Positions 26,555 through 34,866 of a stretch of DNA of 64,000 nucleotides are shown here, piece after piece. This DNA is from Flavobacteriaceae bacterium HL-DH10 (lineage in GTDB: Bacteria > Bacteroidota > Bacteroidia > Flavobacteriales > Flavobacteriaceae). Under the pieces are notes generated by a model. The model did no database searches and was not told the DNA's origin. It worked only from the letters and a program-made list of their open reading frames with translations. The stretch covers positions 1,624,001 to 1,688,000 of the forward strand of contig CP134536.1 in assembly GCA_031826515.1 (NCBI GenBank), in the 5' to 3' direction. A program made the translations under genes and the position numbers. The first letter of the stretch is position 1. The number at the start of each line of letters is the position of its first letter.

Positions 26555-26676
26555 GTAGTTTCCTTTAAAAACTCAAAGGTAGTAAAATAAAAAATCCACT
26601 TGGTTTTAATGTGAGTTTTTCAGCATGTTGTTTAATTTTAATGATCAAATACATATTTGTATCAGTCGTTAAACGA

Positions 26677-26687
26677 ATTCATATTTT
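26677..26687 (+). other. Isolated CGTTAAACGAA word
   Basis: The 11-mer also occurs in both attC-like elements of the island at 29.87-34.00 kb and, with a changed first G, in the one at 16.9 kb. Here it stands alone in the divergent gap between rnpA and the GCS2-CBS gene. It could be a relict or a chance match. Confidence 0.25.
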
Positions 26688-26798
26688 TTCTTATAATGTA
26701 AAGTTCTTTCAGTTATTTCCTTCCATTCTCACATGATATAAATCATTGTTAAAACATTGGAATCCTAGTACTTTAACTATTTAAAAACTAAAGTTAGC

Positions 26799-28652
26799 AT
26801 GGGCGATTTAAATGTTAGCAAACTGAGGACTAAAAAAGATAGAGCAAATTATATTTATCATTTATTAAATGATATAGAGGCTCTTGATTTAATGATTGAA
26901 AAAGGTTTAATAGAAGATGCTCCTATTAGAATTGGTGCAGAACAAGAATTTTGTTTGGTTAACAATCAATTTCTACCAGAAGGTAAGTCATTAGAACTTT
27001 TAAAAGATATAAATGACAATCATTTTACAACTGAAATTAGTAATTACAATCTTGAAATAAACCTAGATGTTTTAGAACTTAAAAATGATAACTTTTCAAA
27101 ATTACATAGAGAGTTAGATTCGTTGTTAGAAAAAGCTAAAAAAGCGGCAGCTAAAAAAGGCATTAAAATTATTTTAACAGGTATTTTGCCTTCATTATCT
27201 GTTAATAATGTCGACGAGAAAAGTATGACGAATGTTGAACGTTATTCACATTTAAATGATGCTATTAAGCAAGGACGTAGACGCCAAAGTTTCGATATTC
27301 ATATAAAAGGTGCAGATGAAATAAATTTATTGCATGATTCCGTAATGTTAGAAGGTTGCAATACCAGTTTTCAAATGCACTTACAATTAAGCCCAAAAAC
27401 GTTTGTAGACAATTATAATTGGGCACAAGCTATTTCAGGTCCCGTGTTAAGTGCTTGTACAAATTCGCCAATATTATTTGGTAAGGAGCTTTGGAGTGAA
27501 ACTAGAATAGCCTTGTTTACACAAAGTATAGATACCCGTGCTAATTCATATTTATTAAATGAAAAACAATCTAGAGTCAGTTTTGGTAGTAATTGGCAAA
27601 CAGGGTCTATTACCGATATTTTTAAAGACAATATTTCTAGATTTAGAAGTTTTTTAACTACTGATTTTACACGAAATAGTGTAGACATGGTTAAAAATGG
27701 AGAAACACCAAAATTAAAAGCATTACGCTTGCATAATGGTACCGTGTATCCTTGGAATAGAGTATGTTATGGTGAATTTAATGGCAAGCCAAATTTAAGA
27801 ATTGAAAACCGATACATACCTTCTGGCCCTACAACTACCGATGAAATTGCTAATATGATGTTTTGGGTTGGTGTTATGTTAGGTAAGCCAAAACAGTATA
27901 ATAACATTCATGAACAATGGGATTTTAAAGATGTAAAAACCAATTTTTTTAATGCAGCGCGTTATGGAATGGCAGCTCAGTTTTATTGGAATGGCAAATA
28001 CATTTCTAGTTACGATTTAATTTTAAACCAATTACTCCCCATGTCATATAAAGGGTTGTATGCAGCAGGCGTATCGCCTAAAGATGCCGAACATTATTTA
28101 AAAGTTATTAAAGATAGAATTAAACGCCATAATGGTTCAGAATGGCTTGTTAGAAATTTTAGGAGCTTATTAAAAAACCACAAACGTTTTGAAGCTATGC
28201 AATTGCTAACGGCTAAAATGTATGAAAAACAAGAAACGGGATATCCTGTTTCTACTTGGAGTATGTTACATCATACACAAGATGTTCCTTTTATAAAAAA
28301 CCGTTTTGTTAAGCATATTATGAGTTATGATATTTTTTCAGTAGACAAAAATGATAGTATCGAACTTGTTTTAAATATTATGAAATGGAAAAATATTCAT
28401 CATATGCCTGTTATAGACACTAATAGAGTATTGGTTGGTTTAATAACATGGAAAGATCTAGAGGTGTATTTAGATAATACAAAACAAAAACACAATAGTA
28501 TAGGTAAATTAATGAAAACAGATCTGATAACTGTTGATGAATATACACCTGTTGAAACGGCGAAAAGACTCATGGAAGACCAGGCTATTGGTAGTCTTCC
28601 AGTAATTAAAAACAATAAATTAATAGGTTTAATTACTTTAAACGATTTTTAA
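26799..28652 (+). CDS. GCS2-type carboxylate-amine ligase with C-terminal CBS pair
   Basis: The 617-residue protein begins with a glutamate-cysteine-ligase-like (GCS2) domain over about residues 40-400: IRIGAEQEFCLVNN, TEISNYNLEINLDVLEL, EGCNTSFQMHLQL, SGPVLSACTNSPILFGKELW. A helical linker follows, then two CBS motifs (HIMSYDIFSVDKNDSIELVL...HHMPVIDTNRVLVGLI and LMKTDLITVDEYTPVETA...GSLPVIKNNKLIGLI), which usually bind adenine nucleotides and regulate the enzyme. It probably makes a glutamyl-amine or gamma-glutamyl-type bond; the amine is unknown. The next gene follows after 3 nt and encodes an amidohydrolase of the aspartoacylase family, so a paired make-and-break pathway is plausible. Confidence 0.85.
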   Translation: MGDLNVSKLRTKKDRANYIYHLLNDIEALDLMIEKGLIEDAPIRIGAEQEFCLVNNQFLPEGKSLELLKDINDNHFTTEISNYNLEINLDVLELKNDNFSKLHRELDSLLEKAKKAAAKKGIKIILTGILPSLSVNNVDEKSMTNVERYSHLNDAIKQGRRRQSFDIHIKGADEINLLHDSVMLEGCNTSFQMHLQLSPKTFVDNYNWAQAISGPVLSACTNSPILFGKELWSETRIALFTQSIDTRANSYLLNEKQSRVSFGSNWQTGSITDIFKDNISRFRSFLTTDFTRNSVDMVKNGETPKLKALRLHNGTVYPWNRVCYGEFNGKPNLRIENRYIPSGPTTTDEIANMMFWVGVMLGKPKQYNNIHEQWDFKDVKTNFFNAARYGMAAQFYWNGKYISSYDLILNQLLPMSYKGLYAAGVSPKDAEHYLKVIKDRIKRHNGSEWLVRNFRSLLKNHKRFEAMQLLTAKMYEKQETGYPVSTWSMLHHTQDVPFIKNRFVKHIMSYDIFSVDKNDSIELVLNIMKWKNIHHMPVIDTNRVLVGLITWKDLEVYLDNTKQKHNSIGKLMKTDLITVDEYTPVETAKRLMEDQAIGSLPVIKNNKLIGLITLNDF

Positions 28653-28655
28653 TAT

Positions 28656-29846
28656 ATGACTGATGTATATAGCAAAGCTTTAAATAATAAAATAGCTGTT
28701 GGTAGAATACTTGATAAAATTGAAGGTTCTCATCCAGGACCAACAGTTGTGTTTTTTGGTGGTATTCATGGTAATGAAACAGCTGGTGTTTTTGCTATAA
28801 AAGATACTTTAGCAGGTATAAATGCATCCTATGTAAAGGGTACTATTTTTGGGGTTTCGGGAAACTTATCAGCACTTAAAAAAAACCAGAGATATACTGA
28901 AAAAGATTTAAACAGGTTATGGACAAAAGAAAGTATTGAAGCCATTAAAAAAAAATCTAATTTAAATGCCGATGAGAAAGAGTTAATAGCCTTATTAGAG
29001 GTTTTAAATGATATTTTAAAAACCAATCAGCCACCATTTTATTTTATCGATTTACATACTACATCTAGTCAAACACTACCTTTTATTACTATTAATGATG
29101 CATTAATAAACCGAAAATTTTCTAAACAATTTCCTGTACCTATTATTTTAGGTATAGAAGAATATTTACATGGACCCTTATTAAGTTATATAAACGAATT
29201 AGGCTATGTCTCATTGGGGTTCGAATCTGGACAGCATGATGATTTACGCTCCATAACCAATACTATTGCTTTTATATATTTAACCTTAGTTTTTTCTGGA
29301 GTTTTAAATGAGAAAGGTCTCGTAGGTTTTTCTAATTTTTATAAACAATTACAAACTCAAACAATTCATATTGTAGATGTTTTTGAAATTATTTATCTTC
29401 ATAAAATACAACAGCACGATACTTTTATAATGCTAAACGGTTTTAAAAGTTTCCAAAGTATTAAAAAAGGAACGAAACTGGCTATTAATAATGATATTGA
29501 AATAACTTCTCCATGTAGTGGTCGTATTTTCATGCCATTATACCAAAAAAAAGGTGCCGAAGGTTTTTTTATTATTAAACCTATAAAACCTTTTTTATTA
29601 AAATTGTCAATAATTTTAAGACATATTAAAACAGATAGTTTTTTGGCATTTTTACCTGGTATTCATTGGTTAAATAAAAAAGAGGGTATTTTACAGGTAA
29701 ACTTAAAAATAGCTAAGTTTTTTGCGAAATCATTTTTTCATTTGTTAGGTTATAGAAATAGACAAATTACAAACACGCATTTAAGACTAAATAATCGCGA
29801 ACGAGTTGCTAAAACACGTATGTATAAAAAAGAACCTTGGTATTAA
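28656..29846 (+). CDS. Succinylglutamate desuccinylase/aspartoacylase family hydrolase
   Basis: The 396-residue protein carries zinc ligand motifs of the AstE/AspA (M14-like) family: FFGGIHGNETAGVFA with His and Glu, and YFIDLHTTSSQTLPF with the later His. The conserved Arg/Asn region is QRYTEKDLNRLW and a Glu lies in SLGFESGQHDD. The C-terminal 150 residues are an extension ending in a basic tail (NNRERVAKTRMYKKEPWY). It should hydrolyse an N-acyl amino acid or amide; its partner gene encodes a GCS2-CBS ligase. The true substrate is not known. It is the last gene before the accessory island. Confidence 0.82.
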   Translation: MTDVYSKALNNKIAVGRILDKIEGSHPGPTVVFFGGIHGNETAGVFAIKDTLAGINASYVKGTIFGVSGNLSALKKNQRYTEKDLNRLWTKESIEAIKKKSNLNADEKELIALLEVLNDILKTNQPPFYFIDLHTTSSQTLPFITINDALINRKFSKQFPVPIILGIEEYLHGPLLSYINELGYVSLGFESGQHDDLRSITNTIAFIYLTLVFSGVLNEKGLVGFSNFYKQLQTQTIHIVDVFEIIYLHKIQQHDTFIMLNGFKSFQSIKKGTKLAINNDIEITSPCSGRIFMPLYQKKGAEGFFIIKPIKPFLLKLSIILRHIKTDSFLAFLPGIHWLNKKEGILQVNLKIAKFFAKSFFHLLGYRNRQITNTHLRLNNRERVAKTRMYKKEPWY

Positions 29847-29867
29847 TTTAAGGGTTTTTTGAGAAGT

Positions 29868-29889
29868 TTCGTTTAACGTGTTTGGCAAC
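29868..29889 (-). repeat. Short attC-like end of the accessory island
   Basis: On the minus strand it reads GTTGCCAAACACGTTAAACGAA. GTTAAAC fits GTTRRRY, and ACGTTAAACGAA (12 nt) is identical to part of the right-hand element at 33980-33991; GTTGCC also recurs there. It lies 13 nt after the stop of the PH/DUF4238 gene. It looks like a collapsed copy, lacking the long stem of the right-hand element. Confidence 0.4.
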
Positions 29890-29902
29890 TGGTTTTATTA
29901 AT

Positions 29903-31189
29903 TCAACCTTTTAATTTCAGTTCTTTTGGTATAATTATTAGTTCGTCTGAAGCTTTAATAATTAAATTTTGAATTAAATTGTAATATTCTTCCTCTGACA
30001 TTATATCAATAACTTTGTAAATACCTCGATTTTTCAATTCTTTAAAAATTGGATTTGAATTTTCTGAGCCTTCAAAATGGAAGTATGCTAAATACTTTGG
30101 TGATAAAGGGAAATAGACTTCTGTATTTATACTAAATAGACCAAGTTTTCCTTCTATTTGATTAGGTATGAAATTAACTGGACAATCAGAAGTGTAAAAT
30201 TCGTTACCATCTGGTGCCTCAAGAACAATAAGTTTGAGTGGTTTTAAATGATGAAAAATATAATTTAGGAAAAGTATTAATACTCTATTGAGTTTGCTAT
30301 TTGTTAATTCTCCTTCACTAATAAGCTTATAAAAGTCTTTTTCTTTTAAGCTTTGTAAATCTTCATAAGATTTAGAAAGTACACTTATAGTGATTTCTAA
30401 AAAAGTGTTTTTATGCTCACTTTCTAAAATTCCTTTGATAAAACTCCTCCAAAAATCCGACCTTATCATCATATTTGGTGTAAATTGAACGATTATTTCC
30501 CAGCATTTGTCTGGGATTTCATCATTATCATCCAAATCTTTTAACATTTCGTGATATAGGTTTTCTAAATCACAATTAAGAGATTCAAACATTCTAGGAA
30601 ATCTATCGTCTTCACTTTCAATATCGAATACATTTGTTTCAGCCGTAAAACTACCTATGCTTTTCTGTCTTGTGAATTTTTCGCCTTTTTTTATTATTGA
30701 TACCATCCATTGTTCCTTATTTAAATATCCAAATTCTTTCAAGTAAACTTGTGGAAGTTTATGCTGGTCTTGATTTGGCGGAAATTTAATAACTGTAAAA
30801 TCATTAAATAAATTTTCAATATCCTCGAAAGTAGTTTCTACTTTATTTGCTTCATTTTTCTTTAATAGATTTAAAGCTAAAATCATTTTAACTTTATCTA
30901 TTGGGCTAACAAATACTATTGTATATTTTTTGAGGTCAAGATGCGTAAATTCGATGTGGAAATCTCCTCGAATTTTAATTTTATTAATTTGAGAATATTG
31001 AACTTTTAATAAGGACTTTCTATTCGGAAAGTAAATGCTTTTGTTTGTAATAACGAGAGCTTCGTGTTCAGCTTGGAATATGAATAAGACGTTTTCTTTT
31101 TTAGAAATTTCATCTAGATTTTCATCAATCCAATCTAGTTCTTTTTGAGAAATCTCTGTTTCTTTCCTTTGGAAGAGATTGTAGTTCAT
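29903..31189 (-). CDS. PH-like/DUF4238 fusion protein of unknown function
   Basis: The 428-residue protein has no signal peptide. Residues about 35-110 resemble a bacterial PH-like domain (ALVITNKSIYFPNRKSLLKVQYSQINKIKI). From about 140 it matches the pattern of DUF4238: HKLPQVYLKEFGYL, then FTAETNVFDIE, a helical middle, and near the end FYTSDCPVNFIP and YFPLSPKYLAYFH. DUF4238 proteins are poorly characterised and often lie in accessory regions. The gene is the last of the unit with DUF4411 and XRE-ImmA/IrrE, 21 nt after DUF4411. Its base composition is as AT-rich as the rest. I judge the DUF4238 match likely and the PH-like match tentative. Confidence 0.6.
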   Translation of the reverse strand: MNYNLFQRKETEISQKELDWIDENLDEISKKENVLFIFQAEHEALVITNKSIYFPNRKSLLKVQYSQINKIKIRGDFHIEFTHLDLKKYTIVFVSPIDKVKMILALNLLKKNEANKVETTFEDIENLFNDFTVIKFPPNQDQHKLPQVYLKEFGYLNKEQWMVSIIKKGEKFTRQKSIGSFTAETNVFDIESEDDRFPRMFESLNCDLENLYHEMLKDLDDNDEIPDKCWEIIVQFTPNMMIRSDFWRSFIKGILESEHKNTFLEITISVLSKSYEDLQSLKEKDFYKLISEGELTNSKLNRVLILFLNYIFHHLKPLKLIVLEAPDGNEFYTSDCPVNFIPNQIEGKLGLFSINTEVYFPLSPKYLAYFHFEGSENSNPIFKELKNRGIYKVIDIMSEEEYYNLIQNLIIKASDELIIIPKELKLKG

Positions 31190-31210
31190 TTATCTTGTTA
31201 CTTACTGGCT

Positions 31211-31720
31211 TTATTTTATTCCACAAGAAAAGATAATATTTAACTCTTTTACGAAATCAAAATCATCCATCCATTTAACTTTCATATTATCGCAAACGTG
31301 AGGGATTTTAATTTTCGTTGGTTTTTTACTGAAATCCTTTTTCTCTTTTGTTACAACAATAGCTTTCTCGTTCATTGCGTGTGCAATAACCCAAGGGTCT
31401 GCTTTTGAATGTATTCCGTTACTCGCAACTAAATATTTATGTTTTGGATTATTAGCGTAAATTTCTTTTAGACAATTTGTAACAGCTCCATCTATTTTTC
31501 TAACAGGTATATCGCTGTTTTTTAGCCAAATAAATAAGTCGTCTTCACCTTTCTCAATTTCCTCAAATACTAATTCAGGAATGAAAATTATTCCTTTTTT
31601 ACCTAAATCATTTAAAACATTCCAATATGTAGGACTAATTGATGGTGAATAATAACTTTGCCATGCTTGAATGAGAATGTTTGCATCTATGCAGAATAAA
31701 GGGTTTTCTCTTTCAAACAT
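31211..31720 (-). CDS. DUF4411 PIN-like protein
   Basis: The 169-residue protein reads as the DUF4411 family, which has a PIN-like nuclease fold. The acidic residues fit: Asp in FCIDANILIQAW near the N-terminus, Glu in ELVFEEIEKGEDDLFIWL, and Asp in KADPWVIAHAMN, with AIVVTKEK close by. It probably cleaves RNA, as toxin of a toxin-antitoxin-like pair. Its ATG overlaps the last base of the upstream XRE-ImmA/IrrE gene, a coupling often seen for these two families together. Confidence 0.8.
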   Translation of the reverse strand: MFERENPLFCIDANILIQAWQSYYSPSISPTYWNVLNDLGKKGIIFIPELVFEEIEKGEDDLFIWLKNSDIPVRKIDGAVTNCLKEIYANNPKHKYLVASNGIHSKADPWVIAHAMNEKAIVVTKEKKDFSKKPTKIKIPHVCDNMKVKWMDDFDFVKELNIIFSCGIK

Positions 31721-32892
31721 TAAGCTAATAGTTTTTCGAATTTTTGAAAATTATTGATTGGAGTATTTAATAAATTACTCGCAATTGAAGGAGAAATAAT
31801 TCCCGTACTAAAAGAATCCATAACTATTCTAGTGAATAATTTGCTGTTTTTATTCAATCGAAGTAAATATGGATTTGGTCCATTTTTATTTTCTTTTTGT
31901 TTTTCTTTTTTTATCAATTCCTTTTCAAGAAATAATTCAAAATCTCGTTGAGCTTCATCTTTAAGAGTTTTGTATTCTGATTGTGAAATCAAGTTTAAAT
32001 TTAGAGCGCGAACTATTAGAGCAAAAGAACTAATTCCTAATTCTTTTGCTTTTTTAAATATTTCCTTATTTGACGCAAATACATCACTACCAAATTGACT
32101 TACTAATTTTTTTGGCATTAGAGCATTAGCTGCAACTTGATTACAGAAAAGCTCAACAGGATGAAATTTTGATTTTGGTTTATCAGTAAAATCAATATCG
32201 ATTTCATTAGAAACTCCAGATTTGGCAATCCAAATATGAGCTAATTCGTGAACTAAAGTAAATAGTTGCGGAGCATTCCAGTTTTTAGAATTCACAAACA
32301 GAAATGGTGCATATTTATCAGCAATAGCAAAACCTTGAATTAAATCTTTATCAAGAGTAAGTCTCGAATGTAAAAAACTAGTTCTAGAAATAAATACACC
32401 AGCTAATTCCGCTTTATCAACCCATTCATTAATTGGTGTTTTAGAATATTCTTCTGGGTTAATATTTAATGTTTTAAGAATGTCTTGAGCAACAATATTT
32501 GGGTCATCACTTAAAGAGTATTTACCTACAAAAGGTAAAATATCTTCGCCACTATCTTCAAACAGTTCGCTAATCCAATTTTGTTTTTGTTGAACTTCTC
32601 TAATAATAAATAATGAAGCAGTATCAAGTTTCAATGATGAATCTCTTCTATAATCTTCTAATGGATGAAAATCTTTAGGGATTTCGGGTAAAAAAAACAA
32701 AGAAAATGGTCTTCGGTAACTTTTTGCTAAAATTTGTGCTTGCCTTATAGTCGGATAATCATTTCCATTTTCCCAACTCAATAATCTTTCAGAAGATACT
32801 TTGATTTTATTTGCAGCATCATCAACAGAGATTCGAGCAGACTCGCGAGCCCACTTTAAAATCTTTGGTGTTAAAAATGCTTTATCTGCCAT
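31720..32892 (-). CDS. XRE-family regulator with ImmA/IrrE metallopeptidase domain
   Basis: The 390-residue protein has an N-terminal helix-turn-helix (ILKWARESARISVDDAANKI, LLSWENGNDYPTIRQAQILA) followed by the FSLFFLPEIP signature common before ImmA/IrrE domains. The metallopeptidase domain has FTLVHELAHIWI (HExxH zinc motif) and VELFCNQVAANALMP with the expected third-ligand Glu. Proteins of this form act as repressors or as antitoxin/regulator that cut a partner on a signal. It directly precedes and overlaps the PIN-like gene by one base. I infer a two-gene toxin-antitoxin-like or phage-responsive module. Confidence 0.88.
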   Translation of the reverse strand: MADKAFLTPKILKWARESARISVDDAANKIKVSSERLLSWENGNDYPTIRQAQILAKSYRRPFSLFFLPEIPKDFHPLEDYRRDSSLKLDTASLFIIREVQQKQNWISELFEDSGEDILPFVGKYSLSDDPNIVAQDILKTLNINPEEYSKTPINEWVDKAELAGVFISRTSFLHSRLTLDKDLIQGFAIADKYAPFLFVNSKNWNAPQLFTLVHELAHIWIAKSGVSNEIDIDFTDKPKSKFHPVELFCNQVAANALMPKKLVSQFGSDVFASNKEIFKKAKELGISSFALIVRALNLNLISQSEYKTLKDEAQRDFELFLEKELIKKEKQKENKNGPNPYLLRLNKNSKLFTRIVMDSFSTGIISPSIASNLLNTPINNFQKFEKLLA

Positions 32893-32962
32893 TATTATTA
32901 TTTATACAAATCTAGTATTATTTTTGAAGTATTGATTCCACTTTACTTGTTAATTCTTTTGA

Positions 32963-33069
32963 GCATTCTGAAGGAATCGAACCTTCAATCTCCTCTTCAC
33001 GAAAGTTTTCAAGAAGACTTTCGTGGAGGGGACGCTTTAATGACTAGGTCAACCTTTAAGCTAGAATGC
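32963..33069 (-). ncRNA. tRNA-like four-arm structure, non-canonical
   Basis: On the minus strand GCATTCT (5') pairs with AGAATGC (3') as a 7-bp acceptor, followed by TCAA. A perfect T-arm GAAGG-TTCGATT-CCTTC precedes the 3' strand. GCTT and AAGC can form a D-stem, but its loop is 20 nt. The anticodon position holds an extended arm CCTC-CACGAAAGT / ACTTTCGTG-AA-GAGG with a 10-nt loop. Total length is 107 nt, too long for a normal tRNA, and no anticodon can be assigned. It may be a decayed tRNA, or a tRNA-like RNA of the island. Its 5' end overlaps the last 14 nt of the HEPN-like gene. Confidence 0.4.
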
Positions 33070-33922
33070 GATTTAAGTTTATAATAATTTCATTTCTATC
33101 AGTTTCATTTATTCTTCCAAAATTTGAGTTTAAGAGATTTCCAATTGCATTTGAATATCTATGACTATTATTTTTAAGTTTTGAAAGAGACTTTACTTGA
33201 TTGATTTTTTTATTAGATTTTGTTGTAATTTCTTTTTTGGATATTATTTCTGCAAGTATTTGATTATTTGGTTTGCATTTTTCACAAAGAGTGTAACCGA
33301 TGTTTTTAATAATATTTGTTATTAATAAAAAATCATTGAAATCAATTTCTTTATATTCATTCGGCTCTCTATTAGAATGAAATGTTATGTTATAAAATAA
33401 TTTATAGGTTTTTACTTTTTGAAGATATAATTTAAGTTTTTTATTATCTTTTTCTTCAGAGTGTGCGAATCGATTTCTCACAAATCTGTAATATTCATAG
33501 CCAAAATAAACTTCTTCTTCGATTTCTCTAATTCCATTTTTTAAGGAGCCAAAAGTGTTAATTAATAAATTGTCAAAGTCAGTTTCACCATCTTTTTTAT
33601 CTGTCCATTCTGGAATGTAACTTTTGTATTCTTTTTTAAATTCATCAAAAAATTGTTCAGCTTTTTGCATAACAGACATTATATAAAACTGCCTAATTCG
33701 TGATTCAAAAAGTTTTATAGAAACGGTATCTACTTTTACACTATGTTTTTCGGCAAGAGCTTGTATATATGATTCTTTATCTAGTGTTTTTGATAGGTTA
33801 CTTGTAAATTCTCTTATGGCTAATTCATTACATTCTACGACAGCATCAAATTCTCCGAGTCCTTTTTTTAGACTCCTAAAGGATTGAAATGAAAATTTAG
33901 TTTTGGTGTAGTCTCTGTTCAT
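33056..33922 (-). CDS. HEPN-like protein of the accessory island
   Basis: I do not recognise a precise family. The 288-residue protein is strongly helical and charged. Residues about 130-165 read FGYEYYRFVRNRFAHSEE, where RNRFAH fits the R-x4-H motif of HEPN-domain RNases, placed as usual after a long helix. A CEKCKP pair of Cys follows later (about residue 214). The C-terminus RILA ends inside the tRNA-like structure. It starts 14 nt after the right-hand attC-like element and is the first gene of the island. An RNase or a scaffold in a defence or toxin-antitoxin setting is likely, but the HEPN call rests on this one motif and fold impression. Confidence 0.55.
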   Translation of the reverse strand: MNRDYTKTKFSFQSFRSLKKGLGEFDAVVECNELAIREFTSNLSKTLDKESYIQALAEKHSVKVDTVSIKLFESRIRQFYIMSVMQKAEQFFDEFKKEYKSYIPEWTDKKDGETDFDNLLINTFGSLKNGIREIEEEVYFGYEYYRFVRNRFAHSEEKDNKKLKLYLQKVKTYKLFYNITFHSNREPNEYKEIDFNDFLLITNIIKNIGYTLCEKCKPNNQILAEIISKKEITTKSNKKINQVKSLSKLKNNSHRYSNAIGNLLNSNFGRINETDRNEIIINLNRILA

Positions 33923-33933
33923 TTTTTAACTTG

Positions 33934-34000
33934 TTGCCTAACTACGTTGATATGAAATCGTTTTAATGTTTTATATCATACGTTAAACGAAGTTAGCAAA
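33934..34000. repeat. attC-like inverted repeat at the right end of the accessory island
   Basis: TTGCCTAACTACGTTGATATGAAA at the left and TTATATCATACGTTAAACGAAGTTAGCAA at the right form a long imperfect stem of 67 nt. GCCTAAC (33936-33942) fits RYYYAAC, and on the minus strand it reads GTTAGGC, fitting GTTRRRY 14 nt before the HEPN-like ATG. GTTAAAC (33982-33988) fits GTTRRRY in plus orientation. ACGTTAAACGAA is shared with the left-end element. Confidence 0.5.
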
Positions 34001-34043
34001 TTTTTCTGACAAAGTCAAGTTGCTGAACTACAATAAAAAGCAC

Positions 34044-34712
34044 TTATTTTTCTTTTTTCATTGCTTTTTCTGCTTTTCTGCGCTTGCCGTAATCTTTATA
34101 TAGTTGTCTCCAGCTTCTACCGTTTGCGTTTAAGTATTGCTCATTTTTAGTTTTATAAATTTCGAAAATAGCTGAAATTTGCTTCATACTTTTATAGTCT
34201 ATAGCCATTTCACGTGCTTCTTGTAGATTTTTTAGTATCACTGCTTCTTCTTTTGCTGTAAGGTCTGTAACGATGGCATGATATGCTTTTAAAGTAAAAG
34301 CTACTTTTCCAATGGTATATTTATCAAGAATTTTTTCTACTTGATCTTCATTAAGATTAGCTCTAAGCCCTGTCATAAGAGTTTCATGTACCAATTGAGG
34401 CATTGCTGAATCTGCGATAATAGAACGATCTAAATTAGTTAGTTGTTCTCCTGTTCTAGGGTTTATTCCTGCTGGAACAGTTTCAAAAGGATGACTATTG
34501 TGCCAGTTGCGAACAGCTGTTAAATGTGATGTTATTAATGAGGTTATTGTAGTTTCTTTGGCTTCGTCATTAAGATTTAATTCTTTAACCCAGCTACTGG
34601 CTTTATCTAATAAATTTTCGGTTTGAGCGAAACCAGAAACTGAAGATAGCACTAGGGCAAGACTAAAAATTTTTAATATTTTAATGGTTTTTGTTTTAAT
34701 TGAATTTAGCAT
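34044..34712 (-). CDS. DUF3826 family exported protein
   Basis: The 222-residue protein has a signal peptide (SLALVLSSVSGFAQ) and an all-helical mature part with the DUF3826 pattern: TTITSLITSHLTAVRNWHNSH, LVHETLMTGLRANLNEDQVEKILDKYT and the C-terminal NANGRSWRQLYKDYGKRRK. The family is widespread in Bacteroidota and of unknown function, often near glycan genes. Here it lies between the accessory island and the thiamine operon and has its own 150-nt upstream gap. Confidence 0.85.
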   Translation of the reverse strand: MLNSIKTKTIKILKIFSLALVLSSVSGFAQTENLLDKASSWVKELNLNDEAKETTITSLITSHLTAVRNWHNSHPFETVPAGINPRTGEQLTNLDRSIIADSAMPQLVHETLMTGLRANLNEDQVEKILDKYTIGKVAFTLKAYHAIVTDLTAKEEAVILKNLQEAREMAIDYKSMKQISAIFEIYKTKNEQYLNANGRSWRQLYKDYGKRRKAEKAMKKEK

Positions 34713-34866
34713 GTTCTTAGGTTGAGAATATTAAAAGACTAAAGGTACTTTAAAAGTAACGCAATCTCAAATTCTACTCGATAATCAAGATTAAAACACT
34801 CTGTAGTTTACTTCTAAATAAACTTTTGTTTATGTAAAAAACCTCATGAGCTTACTCCAAGGTAAT

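Noticed and set aside
32963-33069. Ordinary tRNA gene
   Set aside because: 107 nt long, D-loop too large, and no 7-nt anticodon loop in a 5-bp stem.
29868-34000. Prophage or insertion sequence
   Set aside because: No integrase, transposase, capsid or tail gene is present in the island.
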